Counted from the first letter of the stretch, positions 25,300 through 33,976 are shown. The stretch: 64,000 bases of DNA from an uncultured Clostridia bacterium (GCA_934438075.1 CAKSBF010000006.1:62001-126000), one strand, 5' to 3'. Notes: generated by a model not told the origin, from the sequence alone. Made by a program: numbers and translations.

Positions 25300-27284
25300 A
25301 TTGCATCTACCTCCGCCATAATTTGTTTGCTTGTAAAGCCGCGTAAATCCATTGCGCCGGACATACAGGCCACTGTACAAGCGCCGCAGCCCTGACATAC
25401 CGCTTCATTTACCACAGCAATACGGCGAAGCTTTGTCGTTCTGTCCGGCATTCTGAATTCTTTTTCCTGATAGCTGATCGCGCCGTAAGGACATACTTTT
25501 TCACAGGTGGAACAGCCGTTACACATCATTTCGTCCGAATGGGCAATACATGGGTTGCCTGTTAATTTATCCTTACAAAGCAGGCCAATCACCTTAGATG
25601 CAGCAGCACCCGCCTGCGATACCGTTTCCGGAATATCCTTCGGACCCTGGCAGGCACCGGAAAGGAATACCCCGGCTGTCGGGCTTTCCACAGGTCGAAG
25701 TTTGGGATGTGCCTCGGTGAAAAAGTCGTTGGTATCCATACTGGCTGTCAACATGGTGGCCAAAGGTCTTGCAGATTTATCCGGTTCAATTGCAGCGGCA
25801 AGCACAACCAAATCAGCATCGATATGAAGCTGCTTACCGTCCAGTAAATCAGACGCCTGAACCTTCAGCGTGCCATTTTCCGGTGATACCTTTCCGACCA
25901 TCCCCTTGATATAATGCACGCCATATTCTTCTACTGCGCGGCGATAAAATTCATCAAAATTCTTACCCGGAGTACGAACATCAATATAAAAGACGTAAAC
26001 ATCAGTATCCGGATATTTATCACGAATCAGCATAGCATGCTTTGCCGTATACATACAGCAGATTTTTGAGCAATATTCCTTTCCCTTCTGCGCACAAGCT
26101 TCACAACGCGAGCCAACGCACTGCACAAAAACAATGGTGTGCGGATGCTCTCCGTCGGACGGACGAAGCAGCGTTCCACCCGTAGGTCCTGCCGCATTCA
26201 TCAGACGCTCCAGTTCCAGCGAAGTAATAACATCCTTCGACTGCGAGTAAGCAAATTCATCAAACGGCTCCATAGAAATCGGATTAAATCCAGTCGCCGC
26301 AACAATCGCGCCATATTTTTCCTCAATAAATTCATCTTTGGCCTGATAATCAATCGCGCCGGCGCTGCACACCTTGGAGCAAACCCCGCATTTTCCCGTT
26401 TTCAGCATCATACAATGATTTGGGTCAATAGTTGCCACCTTTGGCACTGCCTGCGCAAACGGAATATAAATTGCGCGGCGGTTATCCATCCCCAGGTTAA
26501 ATTCATTCGGAATCTTCTTCTGCGGGCACTTTTCCGTACACAGTCCGCAGCCGGTGCAAATATCCTCTTTTACATATCTTGCCTTTTTCTTAATGGTTAC
26601 ATCAAAGTTGCCGACAAAACCTTTAATATCTGTTACCTCAGAATAAGAGAAAATACGAATTTTCTCATTTTGTGCCACATCCACCATTTTCGGCGTAAGG
26701 ATACAGGCAGCACAATCCAAAGTCGGAAAGGTTTTATCCAGTTGAGCCATTTTTCCGCCGATAGTCGGTTTCGTCTCCACAATATCCACCGGAAATCCTG
26801 CGTCCGCAATATCCAGCGCTGTCTGGATACCGGCAATCCCCCCGCCGATGACCAGTGCACGCTTGGTAACAGGACTTTCGCCCGGCGTAAGCGGTGCATT
26901 CAAATTTACTTTTGCAACGGCTGCTTTGGCGAGAATAATCGCCTTTTCCGTACCAACCGGCATTTCCTTGTGCACCCAGGAGCATTGCTCCCGAATATTC
27001 GCAATTTCCACCATATAAGGATTCAGCCCCGCAGCAGCAGCCGTTTTACGGAAGGTTGCCTCATGCATACGCGGCGAACAGGAACAGACCACTATTCCTG
27101 TCAGTTTGTGCTCTGCAACTGCCTCTTTAATCATATTTTGCCCTGCTTGAGAACACATATATTGATAATCGGTGGAGAATACAACACCCGGCTCATTTTT
27201 TAACGCTTCCGCCACCGCTGCCACATCTACCGTTCCGGCGATGTTGGTACCGCAGTGACAGACAAAAACTCCAATTCTCTGCAT
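25290..27284 (-). CDS. hdrA: heterodisulfide reductase subunit A, flavin electron-bifurcating core
   Basis: The 664-residue protein has the HdrA layout: N-terminal VCHCGTNIAG and VVCSCSPRMHE segments, FAD loop VIGGGIAGIQTALDIADAG near 146-164, an internal cluster region CTGCGLCTEKCPQK plus CMMLKTGKCGVCSKVC, and two C-terminal ferredoxin motifs CNGCSTCEKVCPYG and CQGCGACTVACMSG. HdrA carries the bifurcating FAD that splits electron pairs between a low-potential ferredoxin and a high-potential acceptor reached through HdrBC. It is a single HdrA, not a fused double HdrA. Downstream overlap with the FlxD gene and upstream HdrC/HdrB complete the Hdr set. It starts behind GGAGAAG. Confidence 0.93.
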   Translation of the reverse strand: MQRIGVFVCHCGTNIAGTVDVAAVAEALKNEPGVVFSTDYQYMCSQAGQNMIKEAVAEHKLTGIVVCSCSPRMHEATFRKTAAAAGLNPYMVEIANIREQCSWVHKEMPVGTEKAIILAKAAVAKVNLNAPLTPGESPVTKRALVIGGGIAGIQTALDIADAGFPVDIVETKPTIGGKMAQLDKTFPTLDCAACILTPKMVDVAQNEKIRIFSYSEVTDIKGFVGNFDVTIKKKARYVKEDICTGCGLCTEKCPQKKIPNEFNLGMDNRRAIYIPFAQAVPKVATIDPNHCMMLKTGKCGVCSKVCSAGAIDYQAKDEFIEEKYGAIVAATGFNPISMEPFDEFAYSQSKDVITSLELERLMNAAGPTGGTLLRPSDGEHPHTIVFVQCVGSRCEACAQKGKEYCSKICCMYTAKHAMLIRDKYPDTDVYVFYIDVRTPGKNFDEFYRRAVEEYGVHYIKGMVGKVSPENGTLKVQASDLLDGKQLHIDADLVVLAAAIEPDKSARPLATMLTASMDTNDFFTEAHPKLRPVESPTAGVFLSGACQGPKDIPETVSQAGAAASKVIGLLCKDKLTGNPCIAHSDEMMCNGCSTCEKVCPYGAISYQEKEFRMPDRTTKLRRIAVVNEAVCQGCGACTVACMSGAMDLRGFTSKQIMAEVDAICK

Positions 27285-27301
27285 GGATTGCTTCTCCTTT
27301 C

Positions 27302-27694
27302 TTATTTCGAATACTTTCGCATAGCGCTCATAAGCGCCTGCTGCGGCAGTTCATCATCAATCAGCGCCGGAATATCATTTGCTGTCAAATGATTTGCGCC
27401 TTTTTGGCGAATCACGCAAAGTCTCAGCGCCTCCACCAGTTTTGCCGGCTCGACTCCTCTCGGACAACGATCCACGCACGCAAAACAGGAAAGACATTTG
27501 TATATAGAGTCGGACTTCATCAGTGCTTCCAGTTCACCGTTTTCCACCATGTAAACAAACTGATGCGGATGATATTCCATAGCATCATAGGAGGGACAAG
27601 TGCCCGAACATTTTCCGCAGCGCATACACTTGCGCGGATTTACGCCGCTCATGCGAAGAATCTGTTCCTTTTGCCGTTCATTTTTATTCAGCAT
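27302..27694 (-). CDS. hdrC: heterodisulfide reductase subunit C
   Basis: The 130-residue iron-sulfur protein has two [4Fe-4S] motifs, CMRCGKCSGTCPS (near 22) and CLSCFACVDRCPRG (near 68), the usual HdrC layout. It passes electrons from HdrA to HdrB. Its start at 27694 follows GGAGG and lies 11 bp inside the end of hdrB, so the B and C subunits are translationally coupled. Length and motif spacing match the family; nothing is odd about it. Confidence 0.88.
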   Translation of the reverse strand: MLNKNERQKEQILRMSGVNPRKCMRCGKCSGTCPSYDAMEYHPHQFVYMVENGELEALMKSDSIYKCLSCFACVDRCPRGVEPAKLVEALRLCVIRQKGANHLTANDIPALIDDELPQQALMSAMRKYSK

Positions 27695-28490
27695 GTGAAT
27701 CCTCCTTTACGCCAAATGCCTCAGCCAGTAGCTCCGTAAAATATACCACAGGCACGGAACTTTCGCCTCTTTCTAAATTATATTTGCACAGCGGACAGGC
27801 TGTCACAATCATTTCTGCTCCAGCATTTGCTGCGCTGTCGCTGACTGCATTTGATTTTTTCTTTGCCAGCGCCGCGTCCTCCAACACTGCATAACCTCCG
27901 CAGCATTCGTTTCTCTGCGGATAAATAACAGGTTCAGCGCCGAGCGCTTCTATCAGTCTCTCCATTATACGCGGATTTTCCACATCATCAAAATTCATTA
28001 CCTTGCCGGGTCGCAGAAGCATGCAGCCATAATACGCCGCAATTTTCCTGCCTGCAAGCGGCTTGACAACCGCTTCACGGATTTTATCAAAACCAACTTT
28101 CTGCTCCAGCAGTTCCAGATAGTGATAAACCTCCGTCTCGCCATGGTACGGCTCCGACGGTTCCTTGTCCTGCTGCATGTAAAGATTTACCTTCGCAGCA
28201 AAATTCTCCTCTGTCTGCATAGCATGATTGGTTTGTTTTATTACATTATGACAGGCTGAACATACCGTCACCAACGGCTGTCCGCAGGCTTTCGCAGCGG
28301 TAAGCGCACGAACGCTTGAAAGCTTGGAGGCTATCTCGTCCTTTGCGCTGACAAAAACACCGCCGCAGCATTGCCAATTTTCAATTTCACAAAGCTCAAC
28401 GCCGAGAATCTCTGCACATTTACGCGCATAATAATCAAGCTTTTTTGCCTTGGTACGGAGGGTGCAGCCTGGAAAATAACTAACCTTCAT
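27684..28490 (-). CDS. hdrB: heterodisulfide reductase subunit B with two CCG domains
   Basis: The 268-residue protein carries two complete CCG cysteine motifs: FPGCTLRTK ... NWQCCGGVF ... CSACHNV, and YYGCMLLRPG ... NECCGGYAVLE ... CPLCKYN. In methanogen HdrB such motifs bind two non-cubane [4Fe-4S] clusters that reduce a disulfide. Both motifs look intact, so a disulfide or a persulfide-like substrate is plausible. No DsrC gene is in the window. In this operon HdrB could alternatively hand electrons to FrdB/FrdA, functioning like the HdrB-like half of thiol:fumarate reductase; that is inference. It starts behind GGGAGG, 18 bp after fumarase. Confidence 0.88.
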   Translation of the reverse strand: MKVSYFPGCTLRTKAKKLDYYARKCAEILGVELCEIENWQCCGGVFVSAKDEIASKLSSVRALTAAKACGQPLVTVCSACHNVIKQTNHAMQTEENFAAKVNLYMQQDKEPSEPYHGETEVYHYLELLEQKVGFDKIREAVVKPLAGRKIAAYYGCMLLRPGKVMNFDDVENPRIMERLIEALGAEPVIYPQRNECCGGYAVLEDAALAKKKSNAVSDSAANAGAEMIVTACPLCKYNLERGESSVPVVYFTELLAEAFGVKEDSHAE

Positions 28491-28507
28491 TGTTTACCTC
28501 CCATACA

Positions 28508-29884
28508 TTAAACCATTTGTTCGGGGTGAAATACCTCATCAAATTTTTCCTCTGTTAAAAAGCCAAGTGCAACGCAGGCTTCTTTCAAGGATATATTATC
28601 TTTATATGCTTTCTTCGCTGTTTTTGCAGCGTTTTCATACCCGATATACGGATTCAGCGCTGTAACCAGCATGAGAGAATTGTGCAAGTTATGATACATT
28701 TTTTCTTTATTCGCCGTAATGCCGACCGCACAGTTATTATTAAAAGAAACAATCGCTTCTGCCAGCAAGCGCGCCGACTGCAGGAAGTTATAAGCAGCCA
28801 CAGGCATGAACACATTTAATTCAAAATTCCCCTGAGACGCTGCCATACCGACTGCAACATCATTTCCCATAACCTGGACCGCAACCATGGTAACTGCCTC
28901 ACACTGTGTCGGATTGACCTTGCCCGGCATAATAGAAGAACCCGGTTCATTCTCCGGAATATGAATCTCACCGAGGCCGTCACGCGGTCCGGATGCCAGC
29001 CAGCGAACATCGTTAGCAATCTTCATCATGTCACAGGCTGTTGCTTTTATCGCCCCGTGCGCAAAGACAAGTTCGTCCTTCGAGGTGAGCGCATGAAATT
29101 TATTTTCCGCCGTAACAAAAGGCTTGCCGGTTAGCTCAGCTACCTTTGCCGCAACCAGCTCCGAAAAACCGGCAGGTGCATTCAACCCTGTGCCAACGGC
29201 TGTTCCGCCAAGCGCCAACTCATGCAACGGTTTTACAGCCAGCTTTAAAAGTTCTGCATCTCTTTCCAGACTGGAACGCCAACCGGAAATCTCCTGACTG
29301 AATTTAATCGGCGTTGCATCCTGCAAATGCGTACGTCCCGATTTGACAATTCCTTCATTCTCCTGCTCCAAACGCCGGAGGGTTGCAATCAGCATTTCAA
29401 TTGCCGGAAGCAGTTTATCCTCAATAGCAACCACGGCCGAAATATGCATCGCCGTCGGGAAGGTATCATTGGAAGACTGGCTCATATTAATGTCATCATT
29501 CGGATGACAAAGTTTCTTATCAGCAAGCTGATTAGCACGGTTTGCAATTACTTCATTTGCATTCATGTTCGACTGCGTACCGGAGCCGGTTTGCCATACT
29601 ACAAGCGGGAAATGTTCATTCAATTTTCCGGAAATAACCTCATCACAAGCAGCAGAAATCGCAGCAAGTTTCTCTGCCGTCATTTTCTCGGGTTTCAGCT
29701 CTGCATTGGCAAGAGCCGCCGCTTTTTTCAAGATTCCGAAAGCGTGCGTTATCTCCCTTGGCATCGTTTCAATATCTACGCCGATTTTAAAATTTTCACG
29801 GCTTCTTTGTGTCTGCGCTGCCCAAAGACGGTCCGCGCGGACTTTCATCTCACCCATGGAATCATGTTCTGTACGGTATTCCAT
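28508..29884 (-). CDS. fumC: class II fumarate hydratase
   Basis: The 458-residue protein has the signature GSSIMPGKVNPTQCEA near residue 318, GSGTQSNMNANEV near 100 and SSNDTFPTAMHI near 139, as in oxygen-tolerant iron-free fumarases. It interconverts malate and fumarate. It lies 17 bp downstream of the malate/lactate-type dehydrogenase and 17 bp upstream of hdrB, so it supplies fumarate for the FrdAB pair encoded later in the same operon. Start at 29884 behind GGAAGGTGG. Class II aspartases share the signature, but the neighbours and the HLQDATP and NMN motifs favour fumarase. Confidence 0.9.
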   Translation of the reverse strand: MEYRTEHDSMGEMKVRADRLWAAQTQRSRENFKIGVDIETMPREITHAFGILKKAAALANAELKPEKMTAEKLAAISAACDEVISGKLNEHFPLVVWQTGSGTQSNMNANEVIANRANQLADKKLCHPNDDINMSQSSNDTFPTAMHISAVVAIEDKLLPAIEMLIATLRRLEQENEGIVKSGRTHLQDATPIKFSQEISGWRSSLERDAELLKLAVKPLHELALGGTAVGTGLNAPAGFSELVAAKVAELTGKPFVTAENKFHALTSKDELVFAHGAIKATACDMMKIANDVRWLASGPRDGLGEIHIPENEPGSSIMPGKVNPTQCEAVTMVAVQVMGNDVAVGMAASQGNFELNVFMPVAAYNFLQSARLLAEAIVSFNNNCAVGITANKEKMYHNLHNSLMLVTALNPYIGYENAAKTAKKAYKDNISLKEACVALGFLTEEKFDEVFHPEQMV

Positions 29885-29901
29885 TTCATTTCCACCTTCC
29901 C

Positions 29902-30846
29902 TTATATTTCAAGACTATTAATAACATCCTTCAGTGTATCTGCGCTATGGCGCAGTTTAGCAATTTCATCATCAGTCAGCGGAACATTGACCTTGCCGCG
30001 CACGCCATTATGACCAATCATGTTCAGCGTGCTGAGACATACGTCCTTAATGCCATACTCACCGTGCATCATAGCCGAAACGGTCATCGTAGTGTCAATG
30101 CCGCTCAAAATGCATTTGCATATGTGACAGACAGAAACCGAGACAGCATAAAAGGTCGCACCCTTGCGCGCAATAACCCTTCCGCCCGATTTTTTCACAT
30201 ATTGTTCAATTTCCTCGAAATTTAATTCTGGACTCTCCAGTCCCGGTGTAATAATTAATTTACGGCATTCGTTGATCGGAACATTAGAAATGTTGGCAAC
30301 AGACCACGGAATAAATGAAGAATCTCCATGTTCTCCAAATACATAAGCATGGACATTGCTTTGATTAATATTATAATACTCCGCCAATCTTGCACGCAGG
30401 CGCGATGTGTCCAAAATAGTGCCCGAACCGATAATACGATTTTCCGGAATGCCCGATAATTTGATGAAGGTGTAGGTCAGAATATCAACCGGATTACTGA
30501 CGATGATATACACGGCATCCGGAGCATATTTGGTGATTTCGGGAATAATCGTTTTGGTGATATTCACGTTTGTCTGCGCAAGCTCCAGTCTGGTTTGACC
30601 CGCTTTTCTGGCGATACCCGAGGTCAGGATAACGATGTCAGAATTAACGGCATCGCGATAATCACCTGCATAAACAGAACATGCCCCGCAAAACGGAGTA
30701 CCCTGTCTGATATCAAGCGCTTCGCCGAGCGCCTTCTCATTGTTGATATCAATCATAACAATTTCTGACGCTATGCCCATCACAGTCAGTGTGTAAGCAA
30801 TCGTGGAGCCGACGCTGCCGGTTCCGATAATGGATATTTTGTTCAT
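29902..30846 (-). CDS. mdh: malate dehydrogenase of the lactate/malate dehydrogenase family
   Basis: The 314-residue protein has the NAD-binding loop SIIGTGSVGSTIAY, Asp at IDINN, the catalytic GEHGDSS (His) and LDTSRLRARL (Arg) motifs. By overall look it resembles clostridial L-lactate dehydrogenases. At the specificity loop SGIARKAGQTRLEL, position 80 is Arg where lactate dehydrogenases have Gln; Arg here marks malate/oxaloacetate specificity. With fumC next and pckA upstream, NADH-dependent oxaloacetate -> malate is the most likely job. It is the first gene of the long operon, behind GAGAGGTG, about 210 nt after the predicted transcription start. An automatic annotation would probably label it lactate dehydrogenase. 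Confidence 0.75.
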   Translation of the reverse strand: MNKISIIGTGSVGSTIAYTLTVMGIASEIVMIDINNEKALGEALDIRQGTPFCGACSVYAGDYRDAVNSDIVILTSGIARKAGQTRLELAQTNVNITKTIIPEITKYAPDAVYIIVSNPVDILTYTFIKLSGIPENRIIGSGTILDTSRLRARLAEYYNINQSNVHAYVFGEHGDSSFIPWSVANISNVPINECRKLIITPGLESPELNFEEIEQYVKKSGGRVIARKGATFYAVSVSVCHICKCILSGIDTTMTVSAMMHGEYGIKDVCLSTLNMIGHNGVRGKVNVPLTDDEIAKLRHSADTLKDVINSLEI

Positions 30847-30884
30847 AATGCACCTCTCATTTCAACATTGTCTGCTATATTGTA

Positions 30885-30983
30885 TCATCCTTCGAGTAAA
30901 ATAGGAATTGTCAAATCTGTATAGCCATAAGATAATTGACGATATAAGTCCTCATAATGTTTCCGCGTTGCAGAAATCATCAT
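30885..30983 (-). CDS. possible 32-residue leader ORF
   Basis: Inside the long 5' leader of the mdh operon is an ATG-ATG start at 30983 with a 32-codon frame ending TGA at 30885, reading MMISATRKHYEDLYRQLSYG and then twelve more residues. Its ribosome binding site is weak. A second small frame, 31023-30952, reads MLDGEGCFYNTVIYDDFCNA plus three residues. Either may be a leader peptide or a remnant of a broken gene, or chance. Confidence 0.2.
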   Translation of the reverse strand: MMISATRKHYEDLYRQLSYGYTDLTIPILLEG

Positions 30984-31066
30984 AAATGACTGTGTTATAA
31001 AAACACCCTTCCCCGTCAAGCATATCGAAACCCCATTATTACTCTATTTTATTATAGCTTAATGCT

Positions 31067-31095
31067 ATTATACTACTTTGTTAAAAAAAAATCAA
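31067..31095 (-). promoter_or_regulatory. promoter of the mdh-fumC-hdr-flx-frd operon
   Basis: TTGATT, 17 bp, TATAAT. The same hexamers and spacing appear upstream of pckA. The predicted start near 31060 leaves a leader of about 210 nt before mdh (30847-31060), in which I see no known riboswitch. Confidence 0.75.
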
Positions 31096-31159
31096 TGTGC
31101 GTTTTAGACAAAATTCGTCTTAATATGACAACAAATATTTCCGTTATTTGTCTTTCTGC

Positions 31160-31217
31160 ATAAAATAAAAACAAAGCGCGCCAATAAAGTGCTCGTCATC
31201 CAGCGTTTTATTAGCGC
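31160..31217 (-). terminator. second terminator after pckA
   Basis: On the minus strand an 11 bp stem, GCGCTAATAAA with TTTATTGGCGC (one G-T pair), encloses an 18-nt loop and is followed by TTTGTTTTTATTTT. It backs up the hairpin at 31219-31249. Confidence 0.55.
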
Positions 31218-31218
31218 A

Positions 31219-31249
31219 CAAAAGAGGCTGCAGCAAAAGCCACAGCCTC
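31219..31249 (-). terminator. Rho-independent terminator of pckA
   Basis: GAGGCTG/CAGCCTC stem with inner GC pairs and TTTT after it on the minus strand, 36 bp past the pckA stop. Confidence 0.8.
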
Positions 31250-31284
31250 AAACAGTTTTTCTTTATTATTGTTATTAAAGGAAA

Positions 31285-32889
31285 TTATTTACGCGGACCG
31301 GCAGAAACCAAAGCCTTACCTGCCGCATTTCCCTCATACTTTGCAAAGTTTTTGATGAATCTGTCTGCCAAATCCTTTGCCTTTGCCTCCCATTCGGAAG
31401 CGTCTGCATAAGTATCACGCGGATCCAAAATGCCCGCATCAACACCCGGCAGTTCTGTCGGAACCTCGAAATCAAAATACGGAATCTTTTTAGTCGGTGC
31501 ATTTGCAATGTCACCGTTTAAGATAGCATCAATAATTCCACGCGTGTCACGGATGGAAATACGCTTTCCAGTACCGTTCCAGCCCGTGTTAACCAAATAA
31601 GCCTTTGCACCGCTCTTCTGCATCTTTTTCACAAGCTCTTCTGCATATTTAGTCGGGTGCAGTTCCAAAAATGCCTGACCAAAGCAAGCTGAGAAGGTCG
31701 GCGTTGGTTCAGTAATGCCGCGCTCGGTACCTGCAAGTTTTGCTGTAAAACCGGACAGGAAATAGTACTGAGTTTGTTCCGGAGTCAAAATAGATACCGG
31801 AGGAAGTACGCCGAAAGCATCGGCAGACAAGAAGATAACGTTCTTCGCATCAGGCGCTGCCGAAACCGGACGAACAATATTCTTAATATGATTAATCGGG
31901 TAAGATACACGTGTATTTTCTGTGACGCTCTTATCGTCAAAATCAATTTTACCGTTTTCGTCAAGCGTTACATTTTCAAGCAGTGCATCACGCTTAATAG
32001 CATTATAAATATCAGGCTCAGACTCTTTGTCCAGGTTAATAACCTTTGCATAGCAGCCACCCTCAAAGTTAAATACACCGTTGTCATCCCAACCGTGTTC
32101 ATCATCGCCGATGAGCAAACGCTTCGGATCTGTAGACAGAGTGGTTTTACCCGTTCCGGAAAGGCCAAAGAAAATAGCCGTATTTTTGCCGTCCATATCA
32201 GTATTTGCAGAACAATGCATAGAAGCAATGCCCTTCAGCGGCAGGTAGTAGTTCATCATGGAGAACATACCTTTTTTCATTTCTCCGCCATACCAAGTAT
32301 TTACAATAACCTGCTCACGGCTGGTGATGTTAAACATAACCGCTGTCTCAGAATTAAGTCCCAGCTCTTTATAATTTTCAACCTTTGCCTTGGAAGCGTT
32401 ATACACAACAAAATCAGGCTCAAAGTTTTCCAGTTCTTCTGCGGTCGGCTGAATAAACATATTGGTAACAAAATGTGCCTGCCAAGCAACCTCAACGATA
32501 AAGCGGATTGCCATACGGGTATCCTTATTGGTTCCGCAGAACGCATCAACAACAAACAATCTCTTGTTAGACAGTTCTTTCAGAGCAATATCTTTTACTG
32601 CATTCCATGCCTTTTCAGATGCAGGATGGTTATCATTTTTATATTCATCCGAAGTCCACCATACAGTATCTTTTGAGTTTTCATCCTCCACAATAAATTT
32701 GTCCTTAGGAGAACGTCCTGTATAAACGCCTGTCATGACGTTAACAGCACCCAGTTCACTTACCTGACCTTTTTCAAAACCCTCCAGACCCGGTTTGGTT
32801 TCTTCTTCAAACAGCATGTCGTAAGACGGATTGTGCACAATCTCCGTTGTTCCGGCAATGCCATACTTTGTTAAATCGATTTTACTCAT
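31285..32889 (-). CDS. pckA: phosphoenolpyruvate carboxykinase (ATP)
   Basis: The product is 534 residues from ATG at 32889; the GTG one codon upstream is less likely because AGAGGTAG is best placed for the ATG. It has the P-loop GLSGTGKTTLSTDPKR near 248, the NTGWNGTGKRISIRDTR region and a MNYYLPLKGIASMHCSAN segment. The family interconverts PEP + CO2 + ADP with oxaloacetate + ATP. In fermenters that make succinate it works in the carboxylating direction and saves ATP. It has its own promoter at 32975-33003 with the same -35 and -10 as the neighbouring mdh operon, so PEP -> oxaloacetate -> malate -> fumarate may be expressed together. Confidence 0.95.
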   Translation of the reverse strand: MSKIDLTKYGIAGTTEIVHNPSYDMLFEEETKPGLEGFEKGQVSELGAVNVMTGVYTGRSPKDKFIVEDENSKDTVWWTSDEYKNDNHPASEKAWNAVKDIALKELSNKRLFVVDAFCGTNKDTRMAIRFIVEVAWQAHFVTNMFIQPTAEELENFEPDFVVYNASKAKVENYKELGLNSETAVMFNITSREQVIVNTWYGGEMKKGMFSMMNYYLPLKGIASMHCSANTDMDGKNTAIFFGLSGTGKTTLSTDPKRLLIGDDEHGWDDNGVFNFEGGCYAKVINLDKESEPDIYNAIKRDALLENVTLDENGKIDFDDKSVTENTRVSYPINHIKNIVRPVSAAPDAKNVIFLSADAFGVLPPVSILTPEQTQYYFLSGFTAKLAGTERGITEPTPTFSACFGQAFLELHPTKYAEELVKKMQKSGAKAYLVNTGWNGTGKRISIRDTRGIIDAILNGDIANAPTKKIPYFDFEVPTELPGVDAGILDPRDTYADASEWEAKAKDLADRFIKNFAKYEGNAAGKALVSAGPRK

Positions 32890-32974
32890 CACACACTACC
32901 TCTTTTCTTTACTTTTACCTCATTGCAACCCAATATTAAAAAATAATGAATCAGCAATTTTCGATTTGTATTCT

Positions 32975-33003
32975 ATTATAATTAATTTTTCTGCAAAAAT
33001 CAA
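32975..33003 (-). promoter_or_regulatory. promoter of pckA
   Basis: TTGATT, 17 bp, TATAAT, giving a leader of about 80 nt. The rest of the 32890-33253 gap is AT-rich and must also hold the start signals of the SLH gene on the other strand; I could not pick a convincing promoter for that gene. Confidence 0.75.
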
Positions 33004-33253
33004 TAGATTTCACATTAATTTCTTAAAATGTTAAAAATTTGACTATATTTTATAGAGATATCCAAAAATAAAAATTCTCTTCATTTTCTCAATTTTCGCC
33101 TTTTAGTATCATTTGTTGTTTTATTGCGGAATATGTATCAAACTTTTCACCACAGATTAATAATATAAAAGCTTTAACTAAAAGGAACTTTTTTCCTTGC
33201 CTACCGTCTATAGCAATGAGGACCTCAAAAAATAAAAAAGAAGGATGATTAAA

Positions 33254-33880
33254 ATGATGAAAAAGACAGCAGCTTTCATGCTCGCATGTACTATGATGTT
33301 CGGCAGTACGGCTTTTGCCGAAACCGCTCCGCCGGCATCGCCAGTTAATACAAACGTTGTTACCAGCGAGACAGGTACAAAAATTCTTTCCGATGCCCTG
33401 TCTGCCGGTATCATCGACAGCATGGATAAGGATTGGTCAGAAAGTATCACACGTGAACAATTTTGCGAGTATGCCTACAATGCTCTCAATAGTGTAAAAG
33501 AACTTCCGCAAGCCAAACTTGACCGCAATCCGTTTGATGATGTGATCAATTATAAAATTAATGCATTATCGTTTGTTAAAATCGTCTCCGGAAAAGGAGA
33601 GTATATTTTCGCTCCCAATGATAAAATTACCCGCGAGGAAGCAGCAACCATACTCTGCCGCATGGCGGAATATGCCGGAGCAGAGCTTCCCAAAGCAAAG
33701 GTAGACGTATCATATTCCGATAACGACGACATCTCTCCTTGGGCTCTATCTGCCGTATACAGTTTAAAAATATTAGATATCTTTGGCAATGCAACAAAAG
33801 AATTTCAGCCCAAAGCAGAGGTTTCTGCTGAAGAAGCTGTTTCTTCACTGTTGAGCCTGCACAATTATATTAAAAAATAA
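33254..33880 (+). CDS. small exported SLH-domain protein
   Basis: The 208-residue protein starts at the ATG at 33254, behind GAAGGATG; an ATG at 33245 lies within that binding site. It has a signal peptide (MMKKTAAFMLACTMMFGSTAFA) and then SLH-like repeats: a divergent one with ESITREQFCEYAYNALN, a clear one with YIFAPNDKITREEAATILCRMAEY, and a third with DISPWALSAVYSLKILDIF. Nothing else follows, so it is only an anchor or filler of the S-layer, about one-quarter the length of the SLH protein in the left locus. It stands alone, divergent from pckA, with its own terminator. Confidence 0.8.
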   Translation: MMKKTAAFMLACTMMFGSTAFAETAPPASPVNTNVVTSETGTKILSDALSAGIIDSMDKDWSESITREQFCEYAYNALNSVKELPQAKLDRNPFDDVINYKINALSFVKIVSGKGEYIFAPNDKITREEAATILCRMAEYAGAELPKAKVDVSYSDNDDISPWALSAVYSLKILDIFGNATKEFQPKAEVSAEEAVSSLLSLHNYIKK

Positions 33881-33904
33881 TTAAGAGTAAATACATACAA
33901 ATAG

Positions 33905-33949
33905 AGTCTGCCGTGAAATATATTTTCAAAAAATTTACGGCAGACTTTA
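33905..33949 (+). terminator. Rho-independent terminator of the small SLH gene
   Basis: AGTCTGCCGTGAAA pairs with TTTACGGCAGACT, followed by TTTAATTT on the plus strand. Confidence 0.85.
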
Positions 33950-33976
33950 ATTTATGCGCATGACCGATTTTCTGCA

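Noticed and set aside
25300..25398. 33-codon N-terminal extension of the MvhD/FlxD gene
   Set aside because: It lies inside hdrA, and the ATG at 25299 has an ideal GGAGG site and starts at the family's conserved region.
26139..27203. 354-codon plus-strand frame
   Set aside because: It lies entirely inside hdrA on the other strand, has a His/Arg/Phe-rich composition typical of antisense frames, and no binding site.
29327..30013. 228-codon plus-strand frame
   Set aside because: Antisense shadow of fumC and mdh.
29902..30846. L-lactate dehydrogenase as the main call
   Set aside because: Arg80 in the specificity loop and the fumarase/pckA context favour malate dehydrogenase.
31774..32676. 300-codon plus-strand frame
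   Set aside because: Antisense shadow of pckA.
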